Positions 1-9,448 of a stretch of DNA of 64,000 nucleotides are shown here, piece by piece. The stretch spans positions 1 to 64,000 of the forward strand of contig CAMUKG010000006.1 of assembly GCA_947089425.1 (NCBI GenBank). Reading direction: 5' to 3'. How positions within the stretch are numbered: position 1 is the stretch's first letter; every line of letters begins with the position of its first letter. Below the pieces are notes generated by a model, which worked only from the letters and a program-made list of their open reading frames with translations, made no database searches and had not been told where the DNA came from. Position numbers and translations under genes: made by a program. This DNA is from an uncultured Clostridia bacterium. Lineage in GTDB: Bacteria > Bacillota > Clostridia > Christensenellales > Pumilibacteraceae.

Positions 1-2
1 TC

Positions 3-44
3 AAAGAAGAATACGGTTTCAAATATTATAGATTAGAACGGTAA
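3..44 (+). CDS. 3' end of an unidentified protein (partial)
   Basis: An open frame enters from the left edge of the window and ends KEEYGFKYYRLER followed by a TAA stop at 42-44. Only 13 codons are visible, so no function can be assigned. The assignment as coding rests on the open frame and on the strong intrinsic terminator that follows 32 nt after the stop. Confidence 0.35.
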   Translation, partial: KEEYGFKYYRLER

Positions 45-76
45 ATTTCAATTTATCTTACTATATATTATAGTTA

Positions 77-113
77 AAGGCTCTCAAACAGTTTGTTGGA
101 GAGCCTTATTTTG
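77..113 (+). terminator. Rho-independent terminator
   Basis: A 9-bp perfect stem (AAGGCTCTC at 77-85 with GAGAGCCTT at 99-107) is followed by ATTTTG. It closes the transcription unit that enters from the left edge. Confidence 0.7.
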
Positions 114-214
114 CTTGAAAATGCAAACGATTAAATTGCTTTTTAATCCCTATGGAAACCGCGCTTTAGTTGGGGCGCTATTTGTTTTTTACTCGCAAAA
201 GCGGGCGTATGCGG

Positions 215-243
215 TTGCGCGTCGGGCAAAAAAATGATATACT
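215..243 (+). promoter_or_regulatory. Sigma-A-type promoter for the 86-aa gene
   Basis: TTGCGC at 215-220 and TATACT at 238-243 are separated by 17 nt. The predicted transcript start lies about 36 nt before the ATG at 286, leaving room for a purine-rich ribosome-binding site (GAGAG). Confidence 0.55.
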
Positions 244-285
244 AAGTATGCGCGAAAAAAATGCGGCGCGAAAGAGAGAAAATAT

Positions 286-546
286 ATGTTTAAAATTTGG
301 GCTAAAACAATCAAGAACCACAAGATAATGCAAAGCTATCTTTATCACAGCGCCGACAAATTCAATCCCGACGACTTTTTGTATTATTTAACTGACATTT
401 GCCACGACATGGATATTCCCACGCCCGTAATACTCAGCAGTCACGTGAAAAATTACATGCTTTTCAACATAGCAAAGTTCAGAGCAACCGACTTTGTGGA
501 GCGCGTCGGATTCGATTTGTTGCAACTCGAAAACGCAAGCGAATAA
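286..546 (+). CDS. Hypothetical 86-aa protein
   Basis: I do not recognise this protein. It is 86 residues, rich in aromatic and charged residues, with no signal peptide, membrane segment or cysteine motif. It has its own promoter (215-243), a weak purine-rich Shine-Dalgarno (GAGAG) before the ATG, and lies between a terminator and the aconitase promoter, so it is probably a monocistronic gene. Codon use matches the core genes around it (GCG, CGC, CGA codons). The start is the first ATG after the promoter. It is likely a real small cytosolic protein of unknown role. Confidence 0.7.
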   Translation: MFKIWAKTIKNHKIMQSYLYHSADKFNPDDFLYYLTDICHDMDIPTPVILSSHVKNYMLFNIAKFRATDFVERVGFDLLQLENASE

Positions 547-582
547 TATAAACGCGCGACGTTTTGCGCAAAGCCGTTTTAA

Positions 583-611
583 TTGACATTATGCGGCAAA
601 TAAGTTAAAAT
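583..611 (+). promoter_or_regulatory. Sigma-A-type promoter for aconitase
   Basis: TTGACA at 583-588 is followed after 17 nt by TAAAAT at 606-611, 30 nt before the ATG at 642. Both boxes are near consensus. Confidence 0.75.
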
Positions 612-641
612 ATAACGAAAAATAAACGTAGGCGGAACTAT

Positions 642-2561
642 ATGAACCTAACTCAAAAAATTATTAAAGCGCACCTAATAAGCGGCGAAATGAAAGCGGG
701 GAGCGAAATAGGACTCAAAATAGACCAAACGCTCACGCAAGACTCTACGGGGACTATGGCTTATCTTCAATTCGAAAGTATGGGGATAGATAAAGTTAAA
801 ACCGAATTGAGCGTCGCGTACATAGACCACAACACTTTGCAGTCGGGGTTCGAAAACGCCGACGACCACGCGTACATTCAGTCGGTGGCGTTAAAGCACG
901 GCATAAGGGTGTCTAAGCCGGGCAACGGAATTTGCCACCAAGTGCACCTCGAAAGATTTTCCCGTCCCGGCAAAACTCTTATAGGGTCGGATAGCCACAC
1001 GCCCACGTGCGGAGGCATGGGTATGCTCGCAATCGGCGCGGGAGGGCTTGACGTTGCGCTCGCTATGGGAGGCGCGCCGCTTTACCTCAACATGCCCAAA
1101 GTGGTTAAGGTGGAGCTTAAAGGAAAACTTACGCATAATACTGCGGCGAAAGACATAATTTTGGAAGTGCTTCGAATTCTCACCGTGAAAGGCGGGGTGG
1201 GAAAAGTTATGGAGTATTGCGGCGACGGCGTGAAAAATTTGTCGGTGCCCGAGCGTGCCACGATAGCCAACATGGGCGCGGAACTCGGCGCCACCGCATC
1301 CGTTTTTCCGTCCGACGACACGACGCTTGCGTTTTTAAAAGCGCAAGGGCGGGAGGCCGACTTCGTGCCGCTTTGTGCCGACGCCGACGCGAGCTACGAC
1401 GAAAGCGTTGTTATAGACCTCTCGAAGCTTCGTCCGCTTGCGGCGTGCCCGCACAGTCCCGACAGCGTGAAGCCCGTTCGCGAGCTTACAGATATTAAGG
1501 TAGACCAAGTTTGCATAGGGAGCTGCACAAATTCGAGCTATGCCGACATGCTTAAAGTTGCCGCAATCTTAAAGGGCAAAACGGTTGCGCCGAACGTCAG
1601 CCTCACGGTGAGTCCGGGTTCGCGCCAAGTGCTTTCGATGCTCTCGAAGTGCGGCGCTCTCGCCGACATTATAGGGGCGGGCGCGCGAGTGCTCGAATGC
1701 GCTTGCGGACCTTGCATAGGAATGGGGCAGTCGCCCAAAACGGACGCCGTGAGCGTGAGAACGTTCAATCGCAATTTCTACGCCCGTAGCGGAACGGCTT
1801 CGGCGAGCGTATATCTTGTAAGCCCCGAAACGGCGGCGTACACCGCGCTCAGCGGGAAACTAACCGACCCTTCGGAAGAACCCGAAGTTAAGGTTGAACT
1901 TCCCGAAAAATTCGACATAAACGACAACCTCATATTAAAGCCCGAAGATTTTCCGAATATAGACGTTGTGCGCGGACCGAATATAAAGCCTTTTCCCAAA
2001 GCGAAAAAGCTCGAAAAAGAAATTTGCGGAAAAGCTCTCATAGTGTGCGACGATAATATTACCACCGACCACATTATGCCGTCGAACAGTAAGTTGTTGC
2101 CGTATCGCTCCAACATTCCGTATTTGTCCGATTATTGCCTTAACCCCGTAGACTCCGAGTTTTCGGCGAGAGCGAAGCAAAACGGCGGCGGGTTTATTGT
2201 GGCGGGTTCAAACTACGGGCAAGGCTCGAGCCGCGAACACGCCGCGCTCGTGCCGCTGTATTTGGGTATAAAAGCGGTGCTTGCGGTGTCGTTCGCTCGT
2301 ATACACCAAAGCAATTTAATCAACAACGGCATAATGCCGCTCGTTTTCGAGAACCCCGCCGACAAGAATAAAATCGAGCTCGGCGACGAGCTTATTATTG
2401 CGGACGCGCCAGCCGAAATTAAAGCGGGGAATAAAATAACCGTTGTGAATAAGAGCAAAGGAATTACTATTCCCACCGTTCTCGACCTTAGCCCGCGCCT
2501 TAAAGAAGTGATGCTCGGCGGCGGCGTTTTGGCGTTTATGGCGGCGAAAACATGCAAATAA
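642..2561 (+). CDS. Aconitate hydratase (aconitase family, single chain)
   Basis: Interconverts citrate and isocitrate through cis-aconitate in the cytosol. At 639 aa it has the length and layout of the shorter bacterial aconitases with the large Fe-S domain and the small swivel domain in one chain. The 4Fe-4S ligands are visible as C295 (CIGSCTNSS) and C355/C358 (CACGPCIG). The substrate loop IGSDSHTPTCGGMG lies near 114-127, and the swivel-domain loop SNYGQGSSREH near 523-533 carries the catalytic serine and arginine. The start is the ATG 30 nt after a near-consensus promoter. Homoaconitase and isopropylmalate isomerase are relatives but normally occur as separate large and small subunits. 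No other TCA-cycle gene is next to it. Confidence 0.9.
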   Translation: MNLTQKIIKAHLISGEMKAGSEIGLKIDQTLTQDSTGTMAYLQFESMGIDKVKTELSVAYIDHNTLQSGFENADDHAYIQSVALKHGIRVSKPGNGICHQVHLERFSRPGKTLIGSDSHTPTCGGMGMLAIGAGGLDVALAMGGAPLYLNMPKVVKVELKGKLTHNTAAKDIILEVLRILTVKGGVGKVMEYCGDGVKNLSVPERATIANMGAELGATASVFPSDDTTLAFLKAQGREADFVPLCADADASYDESVVIDLSKLRPLAACPHSPDSVKPVRELTDIKVDQVCIGSCTNSSYADMLKVAAILKGKTVAPNVSLTVSPGSRQVLSMLSKCGALADIIGAGARVLECACGPCIGMGQSPKTDAVSVRTFNRNFYARSGTASASVYLVSPETAAYTALSGKLTDPSEEPEVKVELPEKFDINDNLILKPEDFPNIDVVRGPNIKPFPKAKKLEKEICGKALIVCDDNITTDHIMPSNSKLLPYRSNIPYLSDYCLNPVDSEFSARAKQNGGGFIVAGSNYGQGSSREHAALVPLYLGIKAVLAVSFARIHQSNLINNGIMPLVFENPADKNKIELGDELIIADAPAEIKAGNKITVVNKSKGITIPTVLDLSPRLKEVMLGGGVLAFMAAKTCK

Positions 2562-2597
2562 TTTGAATGTGCTTTCATCGATTGAGGAGTTTACGGA

Positions 2598-3086
2598 ATG
2601 AACAAGCTGTACAATAATATTCTGTCTATTTTGCGCGACGACAGCAGAACGTCGCCCGAAACGGTGGCGGTAATGCTCGGCAAGTCGCTCAAAGAAATAA
2701 CCGACGCTTTGGCGAATATGGAAAAGAGCGGCGTTTTGGCGAAATATACCGTGCTCGTAAACGAGGATAAACTCGGAAGCGAGGGCGTGCAAGCTTTGAT
2801 AGAAGTCAAAGTCAGCCCGCAATTCACTCACGGGTTCGACAGCATTGCGCAAGACATATATCAATTCGACGAAGTTAAAAGCGTTTATCTTATGTCGGGA
2901 GCATACGACCTCGCGGTGTTTATAGAGGGCAAAACTTTGCGCGAAGTCGCGGGGTTCGTGAGCGAAAAACTGTCGGTTATGGATAAAGTTTTGAGCACGG
3001 CGACTCATTTCATTTTGAAAAAATACAAGGCGGACGGCGTTGTGCTCGAAGACGAAAAGAGTAAAAGACTAGCGGTGAATCCGTGA
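2598..3086 (+). CDS. Lrp/AsnC-family transcriptional regulator
   Basis: A 162-aa DNA-binding regulator that senses amino acids or related metabolites. An N-terminal helix-turn-helix (residues about 6-50) is followed by a RAM ligand-binding and oligomerisation domain (about 65-140) with the family motif SGAYDLAVFIEG. It starts at an ATG behind GAGGAG. It lies 36 nt after aconitase and 34 nt before a class I aminotransferase, a common Firmicutes pairing in which the Lrp protein probably controls its neighbour. The effector cannot be told from sequence. Confidence 0.88.
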   Translation: MNKLYNNILSILRDDSRTSPETVAVMLGKSLKEITDALANMEKSGVLAKYTVLVNEDKLGSEGVQALIEVKVSPQFTHGFDSIAQDIYQFDEVKSVYLMSGAYDLAVFIEGKTLREVAGFVSEKLSVMDKVLSTATHFILKKYKADGVVLEDEKSKRLAVNP

Positions 3087-3120
3087 CGGCGCGCACATAT
3101 AGCGCTATGGAGGCGCCCTA

Positions 3121-4296
3121 ATGAATTACGAACAAATTTTGGGAAAGACGGCGCGTTCCATTCAGCCGAGCGGCATAAGGCGGTTTTTCGAAATTGTGGA
3201 AGAAGACCCCGACGCAATTTCGCTCGGAGTGGGCGAGCCCGATTTCGTCACCGCTTGGGAAATCCGCGATGCGGCTATAAAGTCGCTTCAAAAGGGTTAC
3301 ACGGCGTATACTTCCAACACCGGACTCAAAAGGTTGCGCGAGGAAATTAGCGATTATCTTTTTTCGCGCTTCGGGGTGAAATATTCCCCGAACGAAGTTA
3401 TGGTTACGATAGGGGCGAGTGAGGCAATCGACCTAAGTTTGCGCGCGCTTTTGAACGCGGGCGAAGAGGTGCTCGTGCCCGACCCGTCGTATGTGAGCTA
3501 TTGCCCCGCAATAGCGCTCGCAGGCGGAGTGGCGGTGCCGATTGCGTGCAATTCGCAAAACGGCTTAAAGCCAACGCCTCAATCAATCGAGGCGGCAATT
3601 ACCGAAAAGACTAAAGCGGTAATACTTCCGTATCCTAATAACCCTACGGGCGCGGTGCTCAAAAAAGACGAGCTCGAGGCGATTTGCGCCGTAATAAAAA
3701 AACACAATCTTATAGCAATATCCGACGAAATATACGCCGAGCTCACTTATTCGGGGCGGCATGTTTCGGTGGCGGCAATAAGCGGAATGGGAGAGCGAAC
3801 GGTGCTCATTTCGGGATTTAGCAAGGCTTTCGCAATGACGGGTTGGCGTGTGGGATATGTTTGCGCTCCCGCCGAAATTCTCGGCGCAATGCTCAAAATT
3901 CATCAATACACGATAATGTGCGCGCCCACAATGAGTCAATACGCGGCTTTGGCGGCGCTTACAACGGGCAAAGAGAACGGCTTTGCGGCTGTTGAGGAAA
4001 TGCGCGACAAATACGACATGCGACGCAGGTTCGTAGTGAACGCGTTTAACGAAATGGGGCTCGAATGTTCGGAACCGAGCGGCGCGTTCTACGCGTTTCC
4101 GAGCGTTAAGTCGCTCGGGCTTACTGGCGAGCAGTTCGCCGAACAGTTGTTGCGCGAAAAGCACGTTGCCGTAGTTCCCGGCGACGCGTTCGGAGCGGCG
4201 GGTAAAGAGCACGTGCGGTGCAGTTACGCGACGGGCATGGCGCAACTAAACGAGGCAATGCGCAGGATAAGCGAATTTGTGGCGGCGCGCAAATAG
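3121..4296 (+). CDS. PLP-dependent class I/II aminotransferase
   Basis: A 391-aa fold-type I aminotransferase acting on an amino acid and a 2-oxo acid in the cytosol. PLP-binding features are present: NPTG (174-177), SDEIYAEL (from 201) and the Schiff-base lysine K235 in SGFSKAFAMTGWRVGY. It is full length. The pairing with the Lrp/AsnC gene just upstream suggests a role in aromatic, branched-chain or aspartate-type amino acid transamination. The exact substrate is not decidable, and the PatA/AspC-like subfamily is the best guess. Confidence 0.88.
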   Translation: MNYEQILGKTARSIQPSGIRRFFEIVEEDPDAISLGVGEPDFVTAWEIRDAAIKSLQKGYTAYTSNTGLKRLREEISDYLFSRFGVKYSPNEVMVTIGASEAIDLSLRALLNAGEEVLVPDPSYVSYCPAIALAGGVAVPIACNSQNGLKPTPQSIEAAITEKTKAVILPYPNNPTGAVLKKDELEAICAVIKKHNLIAISDEIYAELTYSGRHVSVAAISGMGERTVLISGFSKAFAMTGWRVGYVCAPAEILGAMLKIHQYTIMCAPTMSQYAALAALTTGKENGFAAVEEMRDKYDMRRRFVVNAFNEMGLECSEPSGAFYAFPSVKSLGLTGEQFAEQLLREKHVAVVPGDAFGAAGKEHVRCSYATGMAQLNEAMRRISEFVAARK

Positions 4297-4297
4297 T

Positions 4298-4327
4298 TTG
4301 ACAACGTTATGCCGTTTGCGGTATAAT
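4298..4327 (+). promoter_or_regulatory. Promoter for greA-lysS
   Basis: TTGACA at 4298-4303 and TATAAT at 4322-4327, both consensus, are separated by 18 nt. They begin 1 nt after the aminotransferase stop. An about 80-nt leader separates them from greA. Confidence 0.8.
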
Positions 4328-4412
4328 AATAAAATCGAGAAAAAATTTGTCGCGGCGGCTGCTTGCGGCACAAAAATAATTCGAAGCGTAAAAAAAAAGG
4401 AGTATATAGAAA

Positions 4413-4877
4413 ATGGCAGAAATTTTCATGACCGCCGAAGGCAAAAAACAGCTCGAAGAGCGGCTCAAAGATTTGAAGGTGAACGGACGCGCGGAAATGG
4501 CTGAAAAAATTCGCGTTGCGCGCGAATTCGGCGACCTCAGCGAAAACGCGGAATACGACATCGCCAAAGAAGAACAGGCGAAAATGGAAGCGGAGATTAT
4601 AGAAATCGAAGCTAAGCTCCGCAACGTTCAAATTATAGACGAAAAAGTGAAAGGCGACAAGGCGGACGTGGGGAGCAAAATAGAAATAAAAGACGTGAAG
4701 ACGGGCGCGGTGTTTAATTACACTATTGTGGGCACCCACGAATCCAACCCTATGGAAGGGAGAATTTCAAACGAATCGCCTATCGGAAAGGCGGTTCTCG
4801 GAAAAAGAAAGGGCGCCGAAGTGATAGTTAAAGCGCCTATGGGCGACTCAGTTTATAAGATTGTCGATATAAAGTAA
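4413..4877 (+). CDS. greA: Transcription elongation factor GreA
   Basis: At 154 aa this is the usual GreA length. It rescues backtracked RNA polymerase by stimulating its transcript-cleavage activity. The N-terminal antiparallel coiled coil (about 1-75) carries the diagnostic motif [17 protein letters not shown] with the acidic tip residues that reach into the polymerase secondary channel. The C-terminal FKBP-like domain (about 80-154) ends VYKIVDIK. The ATG follows AAGGAG. greA is 31 nt ahead of lysS, the order seen in many Firmicutes, and both are read from the promoter at 4298. Confidence 0.95.
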   Translation: MAEIFMTAEGKKQLEERLKDLKVNGRAEMAEKIRVAREFGDLSENAEYDIAKEEQAKMEAEIIEIEAKLRNVQIIDEKVKGDKADVGSKIEIKDVKTGAVFNYTIVGTHESNPMEGRISNESPIGKAVLGKRKGAEVIVKAPMGDSVYKIVDIK

Positions 4878-4908
4878 ATTCGAATTACGGAGGACGGAAA
4901 TCGTAAAA

Positions 4909-6393
4909 ATGGAAAACGACAATCTCACCGAAGAAAATTATAACGAAATCGTAAAGGTTCGCCGCGACAAGCTTAAAAACCTTGTTGAGACGGGCAAGAA
5001 CCCTTTTGAAAAAGTGCGTTTCGAGCGCTCGGCTTATTCCGCCGACGTGGTGAACGAATTTTCTAAGTTCGAAGGCAAAAGCGTGCGTCTTGCGGGCAGA
5101 ATTATAAGTAAGCGTGTTATGGGCAAGGCAAGTTTTGCTCACCTTCTCGACGGCAAAGGTAAAATACAGTTATATGTGAGCATAAACGATTTGGGCGAAG
5201 AGCAATACTCCGAGTTCAAAAAGAGCGACATAGGCGACATTTTCGGAATAGAGGGCGAAGTGTTTATGACGCACAAAGGGGAAGTGAGCGTAAAAGTCAA
5301 ATACGCCGAACTTCTCTCTAAGTCGCTGTTGCCGCTTCCCGAAAAGTTTCACGGGCTCAAAGACAACGACCTTAGGTATCGCCAACGCTACGTTGACCTA
5401 ATAGTGAACCCCGAAGTTAAAGAGGTGTTCGAGTCGCGCGGCAAAATAATTTCGGCGATACGCAGGTGTCTTGACGAGCGCGGCTTCACCGAAGTGGAAA
5501 CCCCCATTTTGAATACGATTGCCGGCGGCGCGTCGGCTCGTCCTTTCATTACTCACCACAATACGCTCGACCTCGACATGTATATGCGCATAGCACCCGA
5601 ACTCTATTTAAAGCGCCTTATAGTGGGCGGGTTCGACCGAGTTTACGAAATAGGCAGAATGTTCAGAAACGAGGGAATGGACATAAAGCACAATCCCGAG
5701 TTTACCATGATGGAACTTTACCAGTCTTACGCCGACTACACCGACATGATGGACCTTACCGAAAGCATATTTGCGGCGGCGGCGAAAGCAGTTGGCAAAC
5801 ACGGCGTTATAAACTATCAAGGCACCGACATAAATCTTGCCGACAAGTGGGAACGCCTAACAATGATTCAGGCGGTTAAAAAGTATACTGGGCTTGATTT
5901 CGATAAATTAGACGCTCAAACGGCGGCGGACGCGGCGAAAAAAGCGGGCGTGCAAATCGACCCGAAAAAGTCGAGTTGGGGACATGTTCTCTACGAAACG
6001 TTCGACCAACTTGTGGAAAGCAAGCTCGTTCAGCCGGTGTTTATCACCGATTATCCTGTGGAAGTGAGCCCGCTCGCAAAGCGTATTCCTCACGACCCGC
6101 GCTTAACCTACCGTTTCGAATTCTTTATTTACGCGCGCGAAATGGGCAACGCGTACAGCGAGCTTAACGACCCCATAGACCAAAAGGAGCGTTTTAACGC
6201 TCAAATGGCAATGCGCGCAAGCGGCGATGAAGAGGCTCAGCAAAACGATGACGATTTCGTTACTGCGCTCGAATACGGTATGCCCCCCACAGGCGGACTC
6301 GGCATAGGCATAGACCGCATGATAATGTTACTATGCGATTGCGCGTCGATTAGGGATGTTATTTTGTTTCCCACTATGAAACCCCGCAATTAG
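4909..6393 (+). CDS. lysS: Lysyl-tRNA synthetase, class II
   Basis: Charges tRNA-Lys with lysine. At 494 aa it is a full-length class II enzyme: an N-terminal OB-fold anticodon-binding domain (about 55-150), then the class II catalytic core with motif 2 ([18 protein letters not shown]) and motif 3 ([14 protein letters not shown]) near the C-terminus. It starts with an ATG behind GGAGG, 31 nt after greA, in the same operon. No T-box leader is seen before either gene. Confidence 0.96.
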   Translation: MENDNLTEENYNEIVKVRRDKLKNLVETGKNPFEKVRFERSAYSADVVNEFSKFEGKSVRLAGRIISKRVMGKASFAHLLDGKGKIQLYVSINDLGEEQYSEFKKSDIGDIFGIEGEVFMTHKGEVSVKVKYAELLSKSLLPLPEKFHGLKDNDLRYRQRYVDLIVNPEVKEVFESRGKIISAIRRCLDERGFTEVETPILNTIAGGASARPFITHHNTLDLDMYMRIAPELYLKRLIVGGFDRVYEIGRMFRNEGMDIKHNPEFTMMELYQSYADYTDMMDLTESIFAAAAKAVGKHGVINYQGTDINLADKWERLTMIQAVKKYTGLDFDKLDAQTAADAAKKAGVQIDPKKSSWGHVLYETFDQLVESKLVQPVFITDYPVEVSPLAKRIPHDPRLTYRFEFFIYAREMGNAYSELNDPIDQKERFNAQMAMRASGDEEAQQNDDDFVTALEYGMPPTGGLGIGIDRMIMLLCDCASIRDVILFPTMKPRN

Positions 6394-6509
6394 CGGCGAC
6401 GCATACGAGCGGCACGTATAGGCGCTACGCTCGGCGAGTCCGAGCGGGCTCGGCAACTGTTGCGAAAATCCGCAACCCTTCTTCGCCGCCTTAGGCAATG
6501 TTTTATGCT

Positions 6510-6539
6510 TGGGACTGCCACGCTTCGCTCGCAGTGACA
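6510..6539 (+). repeat. Half copy of dispersed palindromic repeat
   Basis: TGGGACTGCCACGCTTCGCT and the following CGCAGTGACA closely match the right half of the element at 11724-11807. The left half is absent here. Confidence 0.6.
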
Positions 6540-6708
6540 GGTTAATAAATCGATTGTGTTCTAACAATCCTCAACCGTTAAGAGGGGTTAGGGGGCAGAG
6601 CCCCTTATCGTGGCGGAAAAGGGTTTTAATAGGCGCGACGCGTTAAGCAAACAGCACAGTGTGCTGTTTATAGCCAAAGCGGGGAGCGGCTACGCCCGCG
6701 ACCCGGCA

Positions 6709-6773
6709 AGGACACAATCGAAAGTGTCGTCCCCTTTTATCATTTTTGCAAGGCTTTTTGTGACCAAAAAGCC
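6709..6773 (+). repeat. Second intergenic repeat family, copy 1
   Basis: GACAC (6711-6715), AATCGAAA, GTGTC (6724-6728), a CCCCTTTTATC tract and a 9-bp hairpin (GGCTTTTTG at 6752-6760 with CAAAAAGCC at 6765-6773) recur in the same order and spacing at 11917-11980. The hairpins suggest a transcribed or terminator-like element. Confidence 0.6.
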
Positions 6774-6884
6774 GTCCCGTTTTTGGTGCTCAAAAAGTCC
6801 GGTGTTTGTTGAGATCGAAAAAAGTTGCATTAGAAGGTAAAAAAGCGATATGTTTGCCGCAAGAGGGCAACAAAAAAGAATCTT

Positions 6885-7652
6885 ATGGATAATAAAGTAA
6901 CGAAAAAGCGATTAAACGACCACTTAGAGTATGATTGGTATAAATATCTGATTATACTTGTTTTGGGCATTGTCGTGTTTTATTTCTCTTTTTCGCAAAT
7001 AAATCGCACGCGCGACTACGAGGACGTAAATATTTTCGTGTCGTGTTACGAATCGGACGACAACCGCTTCACGGATAGAGTGCTTGAAGATATGGTGCGC
7101 CAAAATTACGAGACCGCACGCTACGGCGAGGGGGTGCTTCGTGAAATTGCGTTCGAAACGCAAGACCCTCTCGGCAAAGAGTATGCCACGCTTTTTCAAA
7201 CTCACGGAATGGTTACGAGCGACATTCTTATTATAGGAAAGTCGCTCATAGAGTCGATGGGCGGCGGCTTTTTGGAACTTACCGACGCGATTTTAAACGA
7301 CTACATTTTGCCCGGTTTGACTATGGACGGAACGCCCGACGGCGCGTCGCTCGGAATAGACGGGCTCGAATATTACAACATTGAATTCGAGAACGGCACA
7401 AGCCGTCGCGTGGGAATTAAAATAAGCAATTTTTCGAATTTGCCGTTTAAAACCGATTGGCGAAGCGTTGAGAATTACAAAGAGCAATATTCGGAAGCAA
7501 GCGAAGAGGAGCAGCCCGACGACGAGTTTTACCTCGTGATAAATCCGTCGAGCGTTAACATAGGCGGGTTCGGCAAAAAAGCCAAGGGCGCCAACCGTCA
7601 AACCTTTTACGTGGTGAATAGGTTTATAAAATATTACCGCGCGAGAGTATGA
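6885..7652 (+). CDS. Hypothetical membrane-anchored protein
   Basis: A 255-aa protein I do not recognise. A single strongly hydrophobic segment (about residues 21-37, ending FYFSFS) after a basic N-terminus (KKRLNDHLEYDWYKY) predicts a type II signal anchor with the remaining 215 residues outside the cell. The exported part is acidic and contains no cysteine-rich or catalytic motif I know. Its TGA overlaps the ATG of the next gene (ATGA), so it is translationally coupled to the yaaO-tmk-holB-ricT block. The region before the ATG lacks a good ribosome-binding site, so the start is uncertain by a few codons. Confidence 0.7.
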   Translation: MDNKVTKKRLNDHLEYDWYKYLIILVLGIVVFYFSFSQINRTRDYEDVNIFVSCYESDDNRFTDRVLEDMVRQNYETARYGEGVLREIAFETQDPLGKEYATLFQTHGMVTSDILIIGKSLIESMGGGFLELTDAILNDYILPGLTMDGTPDGASLGIDGLEYYNIEFENGTSRRVGIKISNFSNLPFKTDWRSVENYKEQYSEASEEEQPDDEFYLVINPSSVNIGGFGKKAKGANRQTFYVVNRFIKYYRARV

Positions 7653-8722
7653 GAGAGTTCGGCGAAAAAAAAGGTTTTATTTCCGCGTCGCTCAACGAGT
7701 ATGCTGCGGGCGGCTACGATTCGTATCACACGCCCGGTCATAAGGGAACGCTTTGCCCGCATGACATAACCGAGCTTGGAATGGGCGGGAAAATTTTCCC
7801 TGCCGATTCGGTGGAACGAGCGCAGGCTCGCACCGCAAAACTCTACGGAGCAAAAGCGGTACGCTACCTCGTGAACGGTTCGAGCATAGGAATAAAAGCG
7901 GCGCTGTGGCTGTTTCGCGGCAAAAAAGTTCTGTTCGCGTCGGGAGCGCACAAAGCGTTTTCATGCGGTTGCGAACTTGCGAATATAAACGCGGTGCCCA
8001 TTGTGAGAAGCGGCGAAAAATGCGTAAACGGCGCCGTGTTCACATGTGGCGGCGACCACTTGCCCGCGCCGCTCACACTTTCGGAGGCGGAAGAAGCGTT
8101 AAAGCGCCATTGTGACGCGAGCGCTCTGTTTATAACTTCGCCCGACTATTTGGGAAGAGTTGCCGAGAGTGAAATAGCAAAGCTTTGTTCGTCGCGCGGA
8201 GTCGCATTGATAGTCGATTCGGCGCACGGTGCGCATTTCGCTTTTGCTCCCGAACTCGACAAATTCCGTTTCGACAACGTTGCCGACTTATGCAACATGA
8301 GCGTTCATAAAACTTTGGGCGCCTATACGCAAACGGCATTGCTCGCCGTGAACGAACCGCGCTTTTTGCCGAGCGTGGAGCGCGCGCTCGAACTGCTCGG
8401 CACCACGAGCGAAAACTATGCACTGCTCGAAAGTATCGAAAATTCGGTGCTATGCGCGGCGGAACAAAGAGAGAGTTACGCCCGTTTAAAAGAGGTCTCG
8501 CAAAAAATTCGCGAAATAGTCGACGTTTTGCCTAATGCGGACTACACGCGAATTTGCGTGAAGCCGAGAAAAGGAACGGCGGAAGAGCTGTTTTATTCGC
8601 TTTACGACGCCAAAATAGCGTGCGAGGCGGTGCTGAACGGGCGCGTTGTTTTAATTTTAACGCCTTACGATTCGGATGAAAAGCTCGAAAGACTTATAAA
8701 AGAACTTACGGAGAAAGCATGA
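7649..8722 (+). CDS. Orn/Lys/Arg decarboxylase-family PLP protein (YaaO-like)
   Basis: A 357-aa fold-type I PLP enzyme of the Orn/Lys/Arg decarboxylase family. HTPGHKGT (27-34) is the family's N-terminal signature, VDSAHGAH (189-196) holds the aspartate that contacts the PLP ring, and SVHKTLGAYTQTA gives the Schiff-base lysine K221. It is shorter than the roughly 480-aa B. subtilis YaaO because the C-terminal domain is reduced. In B. subtilis yaaO also sits just before tmk, so this is a conserved order. Its start and stop codons overlap both neighbours by 4 nt. The substrate (arginine, lysine or ornithine) is unknown. Confidence 0.85.
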   Translation: MREFGEKKGFISASLNEYAAGGYDSYHTPGHKGTLCPHDITELGMGGKIFPADSVERAQARTAKLYGAKAVRYLVNGSSIGIKAALWLFRGKKVLFASGAHKAFSCGCELANINAVPIVRSGEKCVNGAVFTCGGDHLPAPLTLSEAEEALKRHCDASALFITSPDYLGRVAESEIAKLCSSRGVALIVDSAHGAHFAFAPELDKFRFDNVADLCNMSVHKTLGAYTQTALLAVNEPRFLPSVERALELLGTTSENYALLESIENSVLCAAEQRESYARLKEVSQKIREIVDVLPNADYTRICVKPRKGTAEELFYSLYDAKIACEAVLNGRVVLILTPYDSDEKLERLIKELTEKA

Positions 8723-9342
8723 AAGGAAAGTTCGTTACAATAGAAGGTTGCGAGGGCGTGGGCAAGAGCACTCAGCTAAGGCTTTTGAAAGAGTATTGCG
8801 AAACGCACGGAATAAACGCGATGTTCACTCGCGAGCCGGGCGGATGCGTCATAAGCGAGAAAATTCGCGGCGTAATACTCGACCCTCAAAACGCCGATAT
8901 GAGCGACATGACCGAACTTTTGCTGTATTGTGCCGCGCGCAGTCAGCACACCGAAACGGTTATAAAGCCCGCGCTCGAAAACGGCGTAACCGTTTTTTGC
9001 GACAGATATTCGGATTCGACAGCCGCTTATCAAGGATATGCTCGCGGCATAGACGCAATTACCGTTGAGGCGCTCAACCGCGCGGCAATGTGCGGAGTTA
9101 AAATAGATTGCACCGTTTTTATAGACGTTCCGCCCGACAAAGGGTTCGAGCGCAAGGGCGGAGCAAAGCAAACCGACAGGTTGGAATGCGAGACGCTCGA
9201 ATTTCACCGCAAAGTTTACGAAGGCTTTAAAGCCATTATAGAGAAAGAGCCCGAAAGATTTTTGCGTTTTAAAGCGGACGGCACAAAATACGAAACGCAC
9301 GCGCAAATAGTGGAAGCGCTATCGTCTCGCGGCGTGTTTTAG
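8719..9342 (+). CDS. tmk: Thymidylate kinase
   Basis: Phosphorylates dTMP to dTDP for DNA synthesis. At 207 aa it is the family's normal length. The Walker A loop is GCEGVGKST (10-18), followed by the TREPGG motif near 37-42 and the DRYSDSTAAYQG motif near 94-105 that binds the nucleotide base and phosphate. Its ATG overlaps the YaaO-like stop by 4 nt. The order yaaO-tmk-holB-ricT matches B. subtilis except that darA (yaaQ) and yaaR are missing between tmk and holB. Confidence 0.95.
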   Translation: MKGKFVTIEGCEGVGKSTQLRLLKEYCETHGINAMFTREPGGCVISEKIRGVILDPQNADMSDMTELLLYCAARSQHTETVIKPALENGVTVFCDRYSDSTAAYQGYARGIDAITVEALNRAAMCGVKIDCTVFIDVPPDKGFERKGGAKQTDRLECETLEFHRKVYEGFKAIIEKEPERFLRFKADGTKYETHAQIVEALSSRGVF

Positions 9343-9448
9343 TTCGCAGATGAATTTCAGCGAATTACAGCTCTAAACATTATGTTTGAAAGAAAGATAA
9401 AAAAGTTTGTTAGGTAATTAAAAAGAGCAGGTTAAGAAATTAAAAAAG

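Larger units (their letters stand above)
6394..6884 (+). other. Gene-free region with repeats
   Basis: I find no credible gene in these 491 nt. A 76-codon open frame (6610-6840) has no ribosome-binding site and runs through palindromes. Contents include a half copy of a dispersed palindromic repeat (6510-6539), a 9-bp hairpin with a 3-nt loop (AAACAGCAC at 6649-6657 with GTGCTGTTT at 6661-6669), and a block (6709-6773) that recurs near 11.9 kb. Confidence 0.6.

Noticed and set aside
6610..6840. 76-codon + strand frame in the gap after lysS
   Set aside because: No ribosome-binding site, composition unlike proteins, and it crosses two hairpin repeats.
8271..8278. 0A-box core TTCGACAA inside coding DNA (also near 62452)
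   Set aside because: The 8-mer arises from Phe-Asp-Lys/Asn codons; positions are inside genes and not near promoters. It shows how easily the motif arises by chance.
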